64,000 bases of DNA from Gemmatimonadota bacterium. GTDB taxonomy: Bacteria; Latescibacterota; UBA2968; UBA8231. Location of the stretch: positions 116,488 through 180,487 of the forward strand of contig VXOR01000097.1 of NCBI GenBank assembly GCA_009840005.1, given 5' to 3'. Of the stretch, positions 20,515-27,769 are shown piece after piece; position 1 is the stretch's first letter, and each line of letters opens with the position of its first letter. The notes under the pieces are model-generated. The model saw only the letters and a list, made by a program, of their open reading frames with translations, ran no database searches and was not told the DNA's origin. Position numbers and translations under genes: made by a program.

Positions 20515-21705
20515 TTAGCCACTCTCTTCAAATTCAGGCATGGTGCGCCGCATAAAATCATCAAACAAGGGAACAGTAAACGCCAAGTAGCCGTGCGCCG
20601 GGCTGTAGATCATGCCCTTGTTGATGAGTTTCGCCCGGGTTGGCCCGATGCTGTTTATTTTTACCGACAAGCACTCTGCGACCTCACTGCCGCGTTGCGC
20701 TCCTGGGCCAAGTTCCGCCATGACGCGGAGAAACCGCTTCTCCCTCGGAGTCAGGCGATCAAAGCGAACTCGGAAAAAATTCTCGTCAAGACGCTTGGTT
20801 ACGGTCGCGGAAGCATCCTGCACGACCACCAAGCTGATCGGCGAGACTTCGGCCCGGTTCCAGGCTTGATAACCCCATTCTTGGAGGAAGTAGGGATAGC
20901 CTTGAGTGAGACGGTATATTTCCCGGACGGCGGCTTTGTCGAACTCGACTCTGTATTGTTTGACCGGGTCTTGCAAGGCTCTGCTGGTGTCTGACGCGGA
21001 AAGTGCGCCAACGTCGGGAAAACTGAATAACCGCTCAGCATACGATTTGGACTCACCCGCCAAACCCGGCAGAATGGGAAAGCCGGCGCCCAGCAACACC
21101 AATGGCAGTTGGCGCTGCTGCATCCTGTGCATGGACATGATGAGTGCGCCGAGTTCCTTTTTATTGAGATACTGTATCTCGTCAATCATGACAGCTAGGC
21201 ACATCCCCTGTTCCGCGGCCGCTTCTGCCACCGCGGTGAGCAGATCAGGCAAGTCAATTTCGAGGTCACCGCTGTCTGCGGTCCCCTTCTCCGCATCGAT
21301 GTCCAGCCCCAATTCTATCCCTTCCATCTTGACACTGATCGTCCCGAAAAAGCCTTTGAGAACGGCCAAGGCTTGACGCGCCTTGTGACCCGCGCCTGCC
21401 AGCCGATCCAGTTTATACAGCAGTTGACGCAAAGGAGGGGCCAGCAGCGCACCTAACGGCTTTTGTTCGTGGGCTTCGACGAGAAGCGTGCGATATCCGT
21501 CCGCTTGGGCGGTTCGTTCCATTTCGTTGAGCAAGACGGTTTTGCCTACGCCGCGCAATCCCGTCAGCAGGATGCTCTTTTCAGCCCGGCGTTGCTTGAT
21601 TCGGCCTAGTAGAATGCGAGCCTGATCAAGCACGTCGTCCCTGCCGACGAGTTCGGGAGGGGGTGCTCCAGCACCGGGTGAAAAAGGGTTTTTTATGGGG
21701 TCCAT
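20515..21705 (-). CDS. AAA ATPase (AAA_16/archaeal-ATPase-like, STAND-type) protein
   Basis: 396 residues. Walker A GLRGVGKT (49-56), Walker B CLAVMIDEIQYLN near 170-181, sensor-like LVLLGAGFPILPGL, and a C-terminal winged-helix region (FDRLTPREKRFLRVMAELG...GPTRAKLINKGMIY) that probably binds DNA or partners. Such single-protein ATPases are scattered, often laterally moved, and their role is usually unknown. The ATG at 21705 has no Shine-Dalgarno sequence; the preceding 65 bases are an AT-rich array of repeated TTTATAC boxes. Confidence 0.85.
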   Translation of the reverse strand: MDPIKNPFSPGAGAPPPELVGRDDVLDQARILLGRIKQRRAEKSILLTGLRGVGKTVLLNEMERTAQADGYRTLLVEAHEQKPLGALLAPPLRQLLYKLDRLAGAGHKARQALAVLKGFFGTISVKMEGIELGLDIDAEKGTADSGDLEIDLPDLLTAVAEAAAEQGMCLAVMIDEIQYLNKKELGALIMSMHRMQQRQLPLVLLGAGFPILPGLAGESKSYAERLFSFPDVGALSASDTSRALQDPVKQYRVEFDKAAVREIYRLTQGYPYFLQEWGYQAWNRAEVSPISLVVVQDASATVTKRLDENFFRVRFDRLTPREKRFLRVMAELGPGAQRGSEVAECLSVKINSIGPTRAKLINKGMIYSPAHGYLAFTVPLFDDFMRRTMPEFEESG

Positions 21706-21770
21706 ATCTATTTATACCTATTTCTATCCATTTATACGTATCTATATCATATTATACTATATTATACCAC
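21706..21770. repeat. AT-rich array of short repeats upstream of the AAA ATPase
   Basis: The plus strand shows CTATTTATAC, CCATTTATAC, ATATTATACT and ATATTATACC at roughly 20- and 10-base spacing. Helically phased AT boxes of this kind bend DNA or serve as clustered operator sites. They contain TATAAT-like promoter matches on the minus strand, towards the ATPase gene. Confidence 0.5.
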
Positions 21771-21831
21771 TAAACAAGTAGAAGTTAGTAGATTTCCTGC
21801 TAACTAAACCGTATTGATTTTAAGACGCCTC

Positions 21832-22455
21832 TTACGTTTCCTCGACAAACAAGCTTAAATCCCCTTTGCCCTCGCGGATCACCTCGGGTTGATCCCCCAC
21901 CAACGACACCACGCTCGAAGCCTCGACGGGCAGCGGCCCGCATTCCAAGATCAAATCCACTTGCGAACCCAGCTCTTCCTCCAAGGCCCACGGCTCGGTT
22001 ATCACCTCTTGATCGGCGTAGTTGGCGCTGGTGCTCAGGATGGGTTGGCCGAGGGTGCGGACCAAAGCTAACGGCACTGGGTGATCGGGGATCCGCAGGC
22101 CGACGGTCTTTTGTTTGGTTTGCAGGATGCGCGGCGTTTGGCGGGTGGCTGGCAACACGAAGGTGTACGCTCCTGGCAGGCAGTGCTTGAGGATGCGGTG
22201 GGCGTAGTTGGAGACGCGGGCGTAGGCGCTGATGTGGGTCAGGTCGGCGCAGACAAAGGACATGGGCTTTTTGCGGTCGCGGCCCTTGATGCGCTGCACG
22301 CGCTCAATTGCCTGCTTGTTGGTGATGTCGCAGCCGAGGCCGTAGATCGTATCGGTGGGATAGACGATGACGCCGCCTTGGCGGAGTACTTCGGCGGCGC
22401 GTTGGATGTGGCGGCCTTTGAGGCGGTCGGGATGGACGGTTAGTACTTGGGTCAT
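21832..22455 (-). CDS. tsaC: L-threonylcarbamoyladenylate synthase (Sua5/YciO/YrdC family)
   Basis: 207 residues. This enzyme makes threonylcarbamoyl-AMP from threonine, bicarbonate and ATP for the t6A modification at tRNA position 37. Conserved YPTDTIYGLGCDI (near residue 31), IKGRDRKKPMSF (near 58), PGAYTFVLPA, VGLRIPDHP and ILSTSANYADQ are all present. ATG 22455 with AGGAGCG 9 bases upstream is preferred to the longer frame from 22506. It starts one base after the creatininase-type stop. A YciO-like role cannot be fully excluded. Confidence 0.9.
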   Translation of the reverse strand: MTQVLTVHPDRLKGRHIQRAAEVLRQGGVIVYPTDTIYGLGCDITNKQAIERVQRIKGRDRKKPMSFVCADLTHISAYARVSNYAHRILKHCLPGAYTFVLPATRQTPRILQTKQKTVGLRIPDHPVPLALVRTLGQPILSTSANYADQEVITEPWALEEELGSQVDLILECGPLPVEASSVVSLVGDQPEVIREGKGDLSLFVEET

Positions 22456-22456
22456 G

Positions 22457-23191
22457 CTAACGCTCCTGATCGATTTTTGCCACCCAGGCTTCGACGACGG
22501 CGTCAACCATGGCTTGGCCGTGCTGGGCGTTGGCGGTCCAACTATTTTTTTGTTCGTCTTGGCGGCAGTACCAAGGCGCGTCGTCGCCGAGGCGCTCCTG
22601 TTCGACTAGTTCGGGACGGACGGCCATCAGGAAGGAGGTCTCGTTGTATCCGGCGTGATCGCCTCCGGCCGGAGGACTCGATTGCGGGAGGATCATGGGC
22701 TGTACTTCGATGCGCCCGCCCCAAGAGCCAACCCGGTCCAGCGCGTCGCGGTCGCCCCACCAGCCGCGTGGGTGTCCCTCGGCGAGCACCTTCTCAACCG
22801 ATAGTTCGGCTGCGGCCTTACTGAAAGCCAAGGCGAGGGGGCCGCCCATGCCTTGGTGCATGATGATGACGTAAGTCTTGCGGAAGCCCATTTCGATAAA
22901 GTTGCGCAGGATGCTCTTGGCCAAGCCGCCAAAGGCGTCGTAGTCCGGGTCGATGGTCCCGTCGGCTGGGCCGCCGAGGGCATAGCCGGTGGGGCCATAG
23001 TCAAACGACGGGGCAATGACACAAGGGGTGCGTGCGGCCACGCGCTCGCAAATCTCCTCGACGATGAGGGTGTCGTGGCCGATGGCCATGTGCGGGCCGT
23101 GGGTCTCGATGCAGCCGGCCGGTACGAGCAGGGGATGCCCTTGGGCCACTGCATCGGTGAGTTGGTAGGGACGCAGGTGCTTGAGGTGCAT
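22457..23191 (-). CDS. Creatininase-family protein, divergent
   Basis: 244 residues from ATG 23191 (AAGGAAC upstream; upstream ATG 23227 lacks a ribosome site). The N-terminal metal site is intact: E29, H31 and D40 in GCIETHGPHMAIGHD. The usual NGHGGN is replaced by MHQGMGG, while GGDHAGYNETS supplies the later Glu. It is therefore a distinct subfamily from the member at 5337-6098, and its substrate is unknown. Precedes tsaC in a two-gene operon read away from selB. Confidence 0.85.
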   Translation of the reverse strand: MHLKHLRPYQLTDAVAQGHPLLVPAGCIETHGPHMAIGHDTLIVEEICERVAARTPCVIAPSFDYGPTGYALGGPADGTIDPDYDAFGGLAKSILRNFIEMGFRKTYVIIMHQGMGGPLALAFSKAAAELSVEKVLAEGHPRGWWGDRDALDRVGSWGGRIEVQPMILPQSSPPAGGDHAGYNETSFLMAVRPELVEQERLGDDAPWYCRQDEQKNSWTANAQHGQAMVDAVVEAWVAKIDQER

Positions 23192-23225
23192 GGAGAAGTT
23201 CCTTGTTGTGGGCGTAGAATTGGAC

Positions 23226-23253
23226 ATAATATAGGCCAGGAAGAGCACGTCAA
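23226..23253 (-). promoter_or_regulatory. Predicted promoter of the creatininase/tsaC operon in the selB divergent gap
   Basis: TTGACG (23253-23248), 16 bases, TATTAT (23231-23226) on the minus strand. On the plus strand the overlapping CATAAT (23225-23230) with TTGTTG (23203-23208) is a weaker candidate for selB, so the two promoters may share the same DNA. Confidence 0.4.
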
Positions 23254-23268
23254 CAGGACATTGAGCAG

Positions 23269-25170
23269 ATGGCGCACACGGTTATTGGTACGGCCGGGCA
23301 CATTGACCACGGCAAAACTCTGTTGGTCAAGGCGCTGACCGGCATGGATACCGACCAAGCCCCGGAAGAGCGGGCGCGGGGGATTACCATTGAACTCGGC
23401 TTTGCCTTTTTGGGGGATCAAGCCACGATCATCGACGTGCCCGGGCACGAGCGCTTTGTCAAGACCATGGTGGCCGGTGTCAGCATCATTGACGTGGCCA
23501 TGCTGGTCATTGCCGCGGACGACGGCGTAATGCCGCAGTCGCGGGAGCATCTCGACGTGTTGCGGCTTTTGGGGGTCGAGCGCGGGGTAGTGGTGATCAA
23601 CAAGGCCGACTTGGTGGAAGAGGAGTGGTTGGACTTGGTGGTGGAAGAGGTGCGGGAGTTTGTGCGTGGGAGTTTTTTGGCGCAGGCCGAGATTTTTCGC
23701 GTCTCCGCGCTCAGCGGCGTGGGCGTTGACTCGCTGCGGCAGCGGCTGTTGGCCATGGTCGAGGACACTGCTGCCAAGCGCACGGACGCGCCGTTCCGCC
23801 TGCCCGTAGATCGGGCCTTTGGGGTCAAGGGGTTTGGCCTCGTCTGTACGGGCACGGTGCAGGCTGGGGCCTTGGCCGAGGGCGACCGGGTGGAGATTAC
23901 GCCCGAAGGTCGGTCTGCGCGGGTGCGCCGCTTGCAACAGCACGGCGCGACGGTACAAGAGGTGCGGGCCGGCGACCGAGCAGCGATCAATTTAGCTGGC
24001 GTGGATCAGGGCCAAATCGAGCGTGGGCACTCGCTGGTCGCGCCCGGATTTTTCCGTCCTACGCAGATGCTGGACACCGAGGTGCAGCTCCTCGCGTCAA
24101 GCCCTATGACCATAGCGTCGCGCACCCGCGTGCGCCTGCACTTGGGGACGCGAGAGATTATGGCGCGGGTCGTGCTCCCCGGTGGCAAGCCCTTGACGCC
24201 TGGGCAGGAGGGTTTTGCGCAGCTTCGCCTAGAAGCTCCCGTAATTGCGGCGTGGGGCGACCGCTTTGTGCTGCGCCGGTACTCGCCGGCGCTGACCATT
24301 GGCGGCGGCCGCGTGCTCAACCCGCACCCGGCCAAGCATCGGCGCTTTGAGGCTGCACTGCTTGTGCACTTGCAGACATTGGCCAGTGCCGATTTGTCCG
24401 AGGTTGTCGAGTGCTGGCTCCGCCACGCGGACGACCGGCTCAAGAGCCAACAGGTGCTGGCCGGTGAGTTGGGCATTGGCGTGGAGCGGTTGGTGGACTT
24501 GATGGATGCGCTCGTAGCGGCTGGCCGTGCCGTGCGCGTAGTGTCGGAGGGGCAACCGCACGTTTTGCATTTGGACGTGTGCGAGCACTGGGGTGCGCAG
24601 ATCGAGGCTGCGCTGGCGAGCTTTCACCGCGCCCAGCCGCTCAAGTTGGGATTGCCGCGCGAGGAACTGCGCAATTTGAGCGCGCGCTACATCCAGCCCG
24701 AATTGTTCGACTGCGTGTTGCTCTACTTGGAGGAAGCGGGGCGGATTGCGCTAGATGGAGCTGTGGTGCGGGCTGCGTCGCACAGTATTTGCTTCACCCC
24801 GGAGCAAGAGGTGCTAAAGGCGGCTGTGGAGGCGCGGCTCAATACCGAGGGTTTTGCCGACCTGCCGACGATGGCTGAGTTGGCCCAAGCTCTCGACGCT
24901 CCACTGCCGCAGGTAACGGACATGGTGCAGGTGCTGCAAACACTGGGGACGGCGATCGCGTTGGAGGGGGGCTTGCTGATCCATTGCGAGGCCCTCGCCC
25001 GCGCGCGGACGCTACTGAGCGATTGTCTCAAGCGCGACGGCGAGATTACAGTAGCCGAATTCCGCACGCTGATTGGCAGCAACCGCAAATGCGCCATGGC
25101 GCTTTTGGGTCATTTCGACGCTGAGGGCCTGACGACGCGGCGGGGGGATGTGCGGGTTTTGGTGGGCTAA
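23269..25170 (+). CDS. selB: Selenocysteine-specific elongation factor SelB
   Basis: 633 residues. SelB carries Sec-tRNA to in-frame UGA codons marked by a SECIS hairpin. GTPase motifs: GHIDHGKT (10-17), [23 protein letters not shown] and NKADL. Domain 3 includes the hallmark [18 protein letters not shown]. The C-terminal third consists of winged helices (for example [24 protein letters not shown]) for SECIS binding. Length is normal (about 610-640). No selC tRNA, selD or true selA is in the window, so the rest of the pathway must lie elsewhere. Confidence 0.95.
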   Translation: MAHTVIGTAGHIDHGKTLLVKALTGMDTDQAPEERARGITIELGFAFLGDQATIIDVPGHERFVKTMVAGVSIIDVAMLVIAADDGVMPQSREHLDVLRLLGVERGVVVINKADLVEEEWLDLVVEEVREFVRGSFLAQAEIFRVSALSGVGVDSLRQRLLAMVEDTAAKRTDAPFRLPVDRAFGVKGFGLVCTGTVQAGALAEGDRVEITPEGRSARVRRLQQHGATVQEVRAGDRAAINLAGVDQGQIERGHSLVAPGFFRPTQMLDTEVQLLASSPMTIASRTRVRLHLGTREIMARVVLPGGKPLTPGQEGFAQLRLEAPVIAAWGDRFVLRRYSPALTIGGGRVLNPHPAKHRRFEAALLVHLQTLASADLSEVVECWLRHADDRLKSQQVLAGELGIGVERLVDLMDALVAAGRAVRVVSEGQPHVLHLDVCEHWGAQIEAALASFHRAQPLKLGLPREELRNLSARYIQPELFDCVLLYLEEAGRIALDGAVVRAASHSICFTPEQEVLKAAVEARLNTEGFADLPTMAELAQALDAPLPQVTDMVQVLQTLGTAIALEGGLLIHCEALARARTLLSDCLKRDGEITVAEFRTLIGSNRKCAMALLGHFDAEGLTTRRGDVRVLVG

Positions 25171-25213
25171 TTCTGCGGCCCGACGTGCGTTGCGATGGAA
25201 TCGACGCCGGACC

Positions 25214-25242
25214 GTAGGGGGCGGTTTGAAACCGCCCCCTAC
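25214..25242. repeat. Perfect REP-like palindrome
   Basis: GTAGGGGGCGGTTT (25214-25227), G, AAACCGCCCCCTAC (25229-25242): 14-bp perfect arms around a single base. It lies 44 bases after the selB stop and 26 bases before the next ATG. It may terminate selB transcripts, but there is no T-run; the form matches dispersed GC-rich palindromes. TGCGTAACG follows at 25249-25257, as in the element at 30780-30923. Confidence 0.65.
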
Positions 25243-25267
25243 CCGGGTGCGTAACGTTTGGAATAAT

Positions 25268-27673
25268 ATGGCTTTGAATGTTGTTTGGTTAGACGACCCT
25301 GCAAGCGGTAAAAGGGAACTGGTAGGCGGTAAAGCAGCTAACCTCAACCAGCTACATAGCGGCGGACAAGTGCCGCTTGGTTTTTGTATCACCGCTAGTG
25401 CTACGGCGAGAGTGGTACCGGTGCGGAGTGGTGAAGCATCGCTGCCTCCCGACCTTTATGCGGATATCGAAGCCGCTTACGCGGAACTGGGCGCTCGCTG
25501 CGGAACTCCCGAGCCAGCAGTGGCGATCCGATCTTCGGCTGCGGCGGAGGACGGTGCGATTAATTCCTTTGCCGGCCAATATCAGACCCTATTGAACGTC
25601 GTGGGCGTGGATGCCGTGGCTGCGGCGGTAGTCGAGTGCGTGGAGACGGCCTATCGGCCCCATGCCGCCGCCTACCGCAAGCGTTCAGGGGCCGGTGTGG
25701 ACGAGGTGCATCTGGCCATTTTCGTGCAGGAGTTTGTCGCTGCGGACGCTTCGGTGGTCGCGTTTACCGCCAATTCAGTCACCAACGACCCAAGCGAGAT
25801 CGTCATCAACGCATATTGGGGATTGGGAGAAGGGCTAGTCGATGGCAGTTCGGTTCCCGACACGTACACCGTGGACAAACGGGAATTGCGGATCAAGACG
25901 CGGAGCGTGGCCAAGAAAGAGCGGATGTGCGCTGCTGGCTCCGCTGGCGTGATCGAAATAGACGTGCTAGCAGATAACCAGTCGCGGTCAACTTTAACCG
26001 ACGAACAAGTCGGCGAGGTTTGCCGCAGCGCGGTTGATCTGGAGGCTCGGATGGGGTGGCCCGTTGACTTGGAATGCGCTTTTAAGGATGGGAAGCTGTA
26101 TTTGCTCCAATGCCGCCCGGTGACGACCCTCGCGCAAGATGGACGAGATTGGTCGGTGGAATGGGACGATCCCAAAGATGCGGAATTGACTTGGCGCAAG
26201 GGGAGTCTGGAAGCGCCGCTCGATCAGTCGTTTGAATGGTATTGGATGCAGGGTTGGGCGAAAGCGCGGCGGGAGACGGGCAGCGGCACGCTACCTATGC
26301 GGATCTATGTGAACGGCTACGCATACGAGGCGGAAAAACCCTTCAGGGTCGGCAACCGCAAGGAGCAAGAGGACGCCCGCAAAAAAACGGAGCGCGAGAT
26401 ACCTGAACTCTGGCGAAATGAATGGTTGCCCGGGCTCAAGCAGAAGCGAGCTTATTTCCGCAGCTTGAATTTGTCGGCGCTGTCCAATGACGAGTTGGCC
26501 AGCGTGCTGGTCGAGGCTCTGCCTTGGTATTGCGAATGCGCTAAGATGCACGCGCATCTAGGCGGAACGGCGGTCGAGGCCGTTGGGCACTTGGTAGAGT
26601 GGTATCGCAAACGGTTCCCCGATGCCGCGGAAAGCGAACCCTACCGATTGGTACAGGGTCAGTCAAATTTGAGCGTTGAGAAGGGACACCTTTTGTGGCA
26701 GTTGCAACAGCACCTTACTCCCGCCAACGAAGAGCTTCTGAGAGCCGCTTTACAGTCTCGCAAGAAGCAGGGCAAATGGGACGGGCTTGAGGGATCCTTC
26801 AAAGAGATTTTTGATCAGTATTTAGAAACCTATTGGAAAGATACACCGGAATTTCTCGCCTCCTTGGTCCTCAAATACGCCGAGCAGGGCGTGGAAGATC
26901 CACACGTAAAATTGCGCCAATTAGCGGCAGAGCGGGAGCAATTCACCTCGCATGCGCGTTCGCTGCTGAAAAAGAAGGAGCGCGAGGTTTTCGAGGAGCT
27001 TTTGCAGGTGGCTTTGGCCAATTATCCGCTGACTGAGGACCACAACTACTGGGTCGATGGGATCGCGGCGCATTACATATTTCCGCTTTTCGATGAACTA
27101 GGCCGCCGAATGATTAAAGGCGGTATCCTCAAGAAGAAGCGGAGCGAGATCAAATATCTAGAACTGAACGAAATCATCCTTTGGGGATTCGGCGTGCGTC
27201 AGCCGTTGCGTGCGCGAGTCGTCGAACGCCAACGGGAATTTGATCAGCGGTTAAAACTATCGCCGCCAGAGTTTCTCGGCGCTTGTGAAGAGCCGACGAC
27301 CGAAGAGGAAGATTACCTGTTTTGGGGTCCTTCGACCCCACTCGAAGCACCAAAGGGAGAGGTGCGCGGAGTAGGGGCTTCGCCGGGAATTGTCAGGGGG
27401 CGTGCGCGCGTGGCCGTGAATCTGGACAAGGCATTGGAACTACAGCCAGGAGAAATATTGGTTTGTGGTACGACCAATCCCCATTGGACGCCGCTTTTCG
27501 CCGTTGGGGCGGGGTTAGTGAGCGACAGGGGTGGGGCGTTGTGTCATGGGGCCGTCGTCGCCCGAGAATACGGGTTGCCGGCGGTGGTGGGAACCTTGAT
27601 CGGGACCAAGAAGATTAAAACTGGACAGTTGATCGAAATTGATGGTCAGAGCGGGGTGATAAGGCTGGTGTGA
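25268..27673 (+). CDS. PEP-synthase / rifampin-phosphotransferase-like protein
   Basis: 801 residues from ATG 25268; the upstream extension reads through the REP palindrome and is unlikely to be translated. Residues 1-300 are the PPDK_N ATP-grasp domain (LVGGKAANLNQL, AVAIRSSAAAEDG, INAYWGLGEGLVDGS, LYLLQCRPVTT). A long helical middle domain spans about 310-700. The end is the swivelling phosphohistidine domain with GGALCHGAVVAREYGLPAVVGT. The PEP/pyruvate TIM barrel of true PEP synthase is missing, as in rifampin phosphotransferase (Rph, about 865 residues). It therefore probably phosphorylates an unknown small molecule with ATP. Confidence 0.75.
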   Translation: MALNVVWLDDPASGKRELVGGKAANLNQLHSGGQVPLGFCITASATARVVPVRSGEASLPPDLYADIEAAYAELGARCGTPEPAVAIRSSAAAEDGAINSFAGQYQTLLNVVGVDAVAAAVVECVETAYRPHAAAYRKRSGAGVDEVHLAIFVQEFVAADASVVAFTANSVTNDPSEIVINAYWGLGEGLVDGSSVPDTYTVDKRELRIKTRSVAKKERMCAAGSAGVIEIDVLADNQSRSTLTDEQVGEVCRSAVDLEARMGWPVDLECAFKDGKLYLLQCRPVTTLAQDGRDWSVEWDDPKDAELTWRKGSLEAPLDQSFEWYWMQGWAKARRETGSGTLPMRIYVNGYAYEAEKPFRVGNRKEQEDARKKTEREIPELWRNEWLPGLKQKRAYFRSLNLSALSNDELASVLVEALPWYCECAKMHAHLGGTAVEAVGHLVEWYRKRFPDAAESEPYRLVQGQSNLSVEKGHLLWQLQQHLTPANEELLRAALQSRKKQGKWDGLEGSFKEIFDQYLETYWKDTPEFLASLVLKYAEQGVEDPHVKLRQLAAEREQFTSHARSLLKKKEREVFEELLQVALANYPLTEDHNYWVDGIAAHYIFPLFDELGRRMIKGGILKKKRSEIKYLELNEIILWGFGVRQPLRARVVERQREFDQRLKLSPPEFLGACEEPTTEEEDYLFWGPSTPLEAPKGEVRGVGASPGIVRGRARVAVNLDKALELQPGEILVCGTTNPHWTPLFAVGAGLVSDRGGALCHGAVVAREYGLPAVVGTLIGTKKIKTGQLIEIDGQSGVIRLV

Positions 27674-27769
27674 TGTAAGGCACGCTTTGCGCTACGGTCG
27701 CATCGGCGATTGTCATAGGAGATATTGTGTTTAAGTGTCGTACTTGACTGATCGGAAAATGGAGAACAC

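Noticed and set aside
22693..23958. A 421-codon open frame antisense to selB
   Set aside because: It is a shadow of selB and the adjacent creatininase gene; the sequence is low-complexity and without domain features.
27321..27352. CTTCGACCCCACTCGAAG inside the PEP-synthase-like gene as a further copy of the in-gene palindrome
   Set aside because: It lacks the TGAGCTCAGCCGAA core, so the match is only to a short TTCGA palindrome expected by chance.
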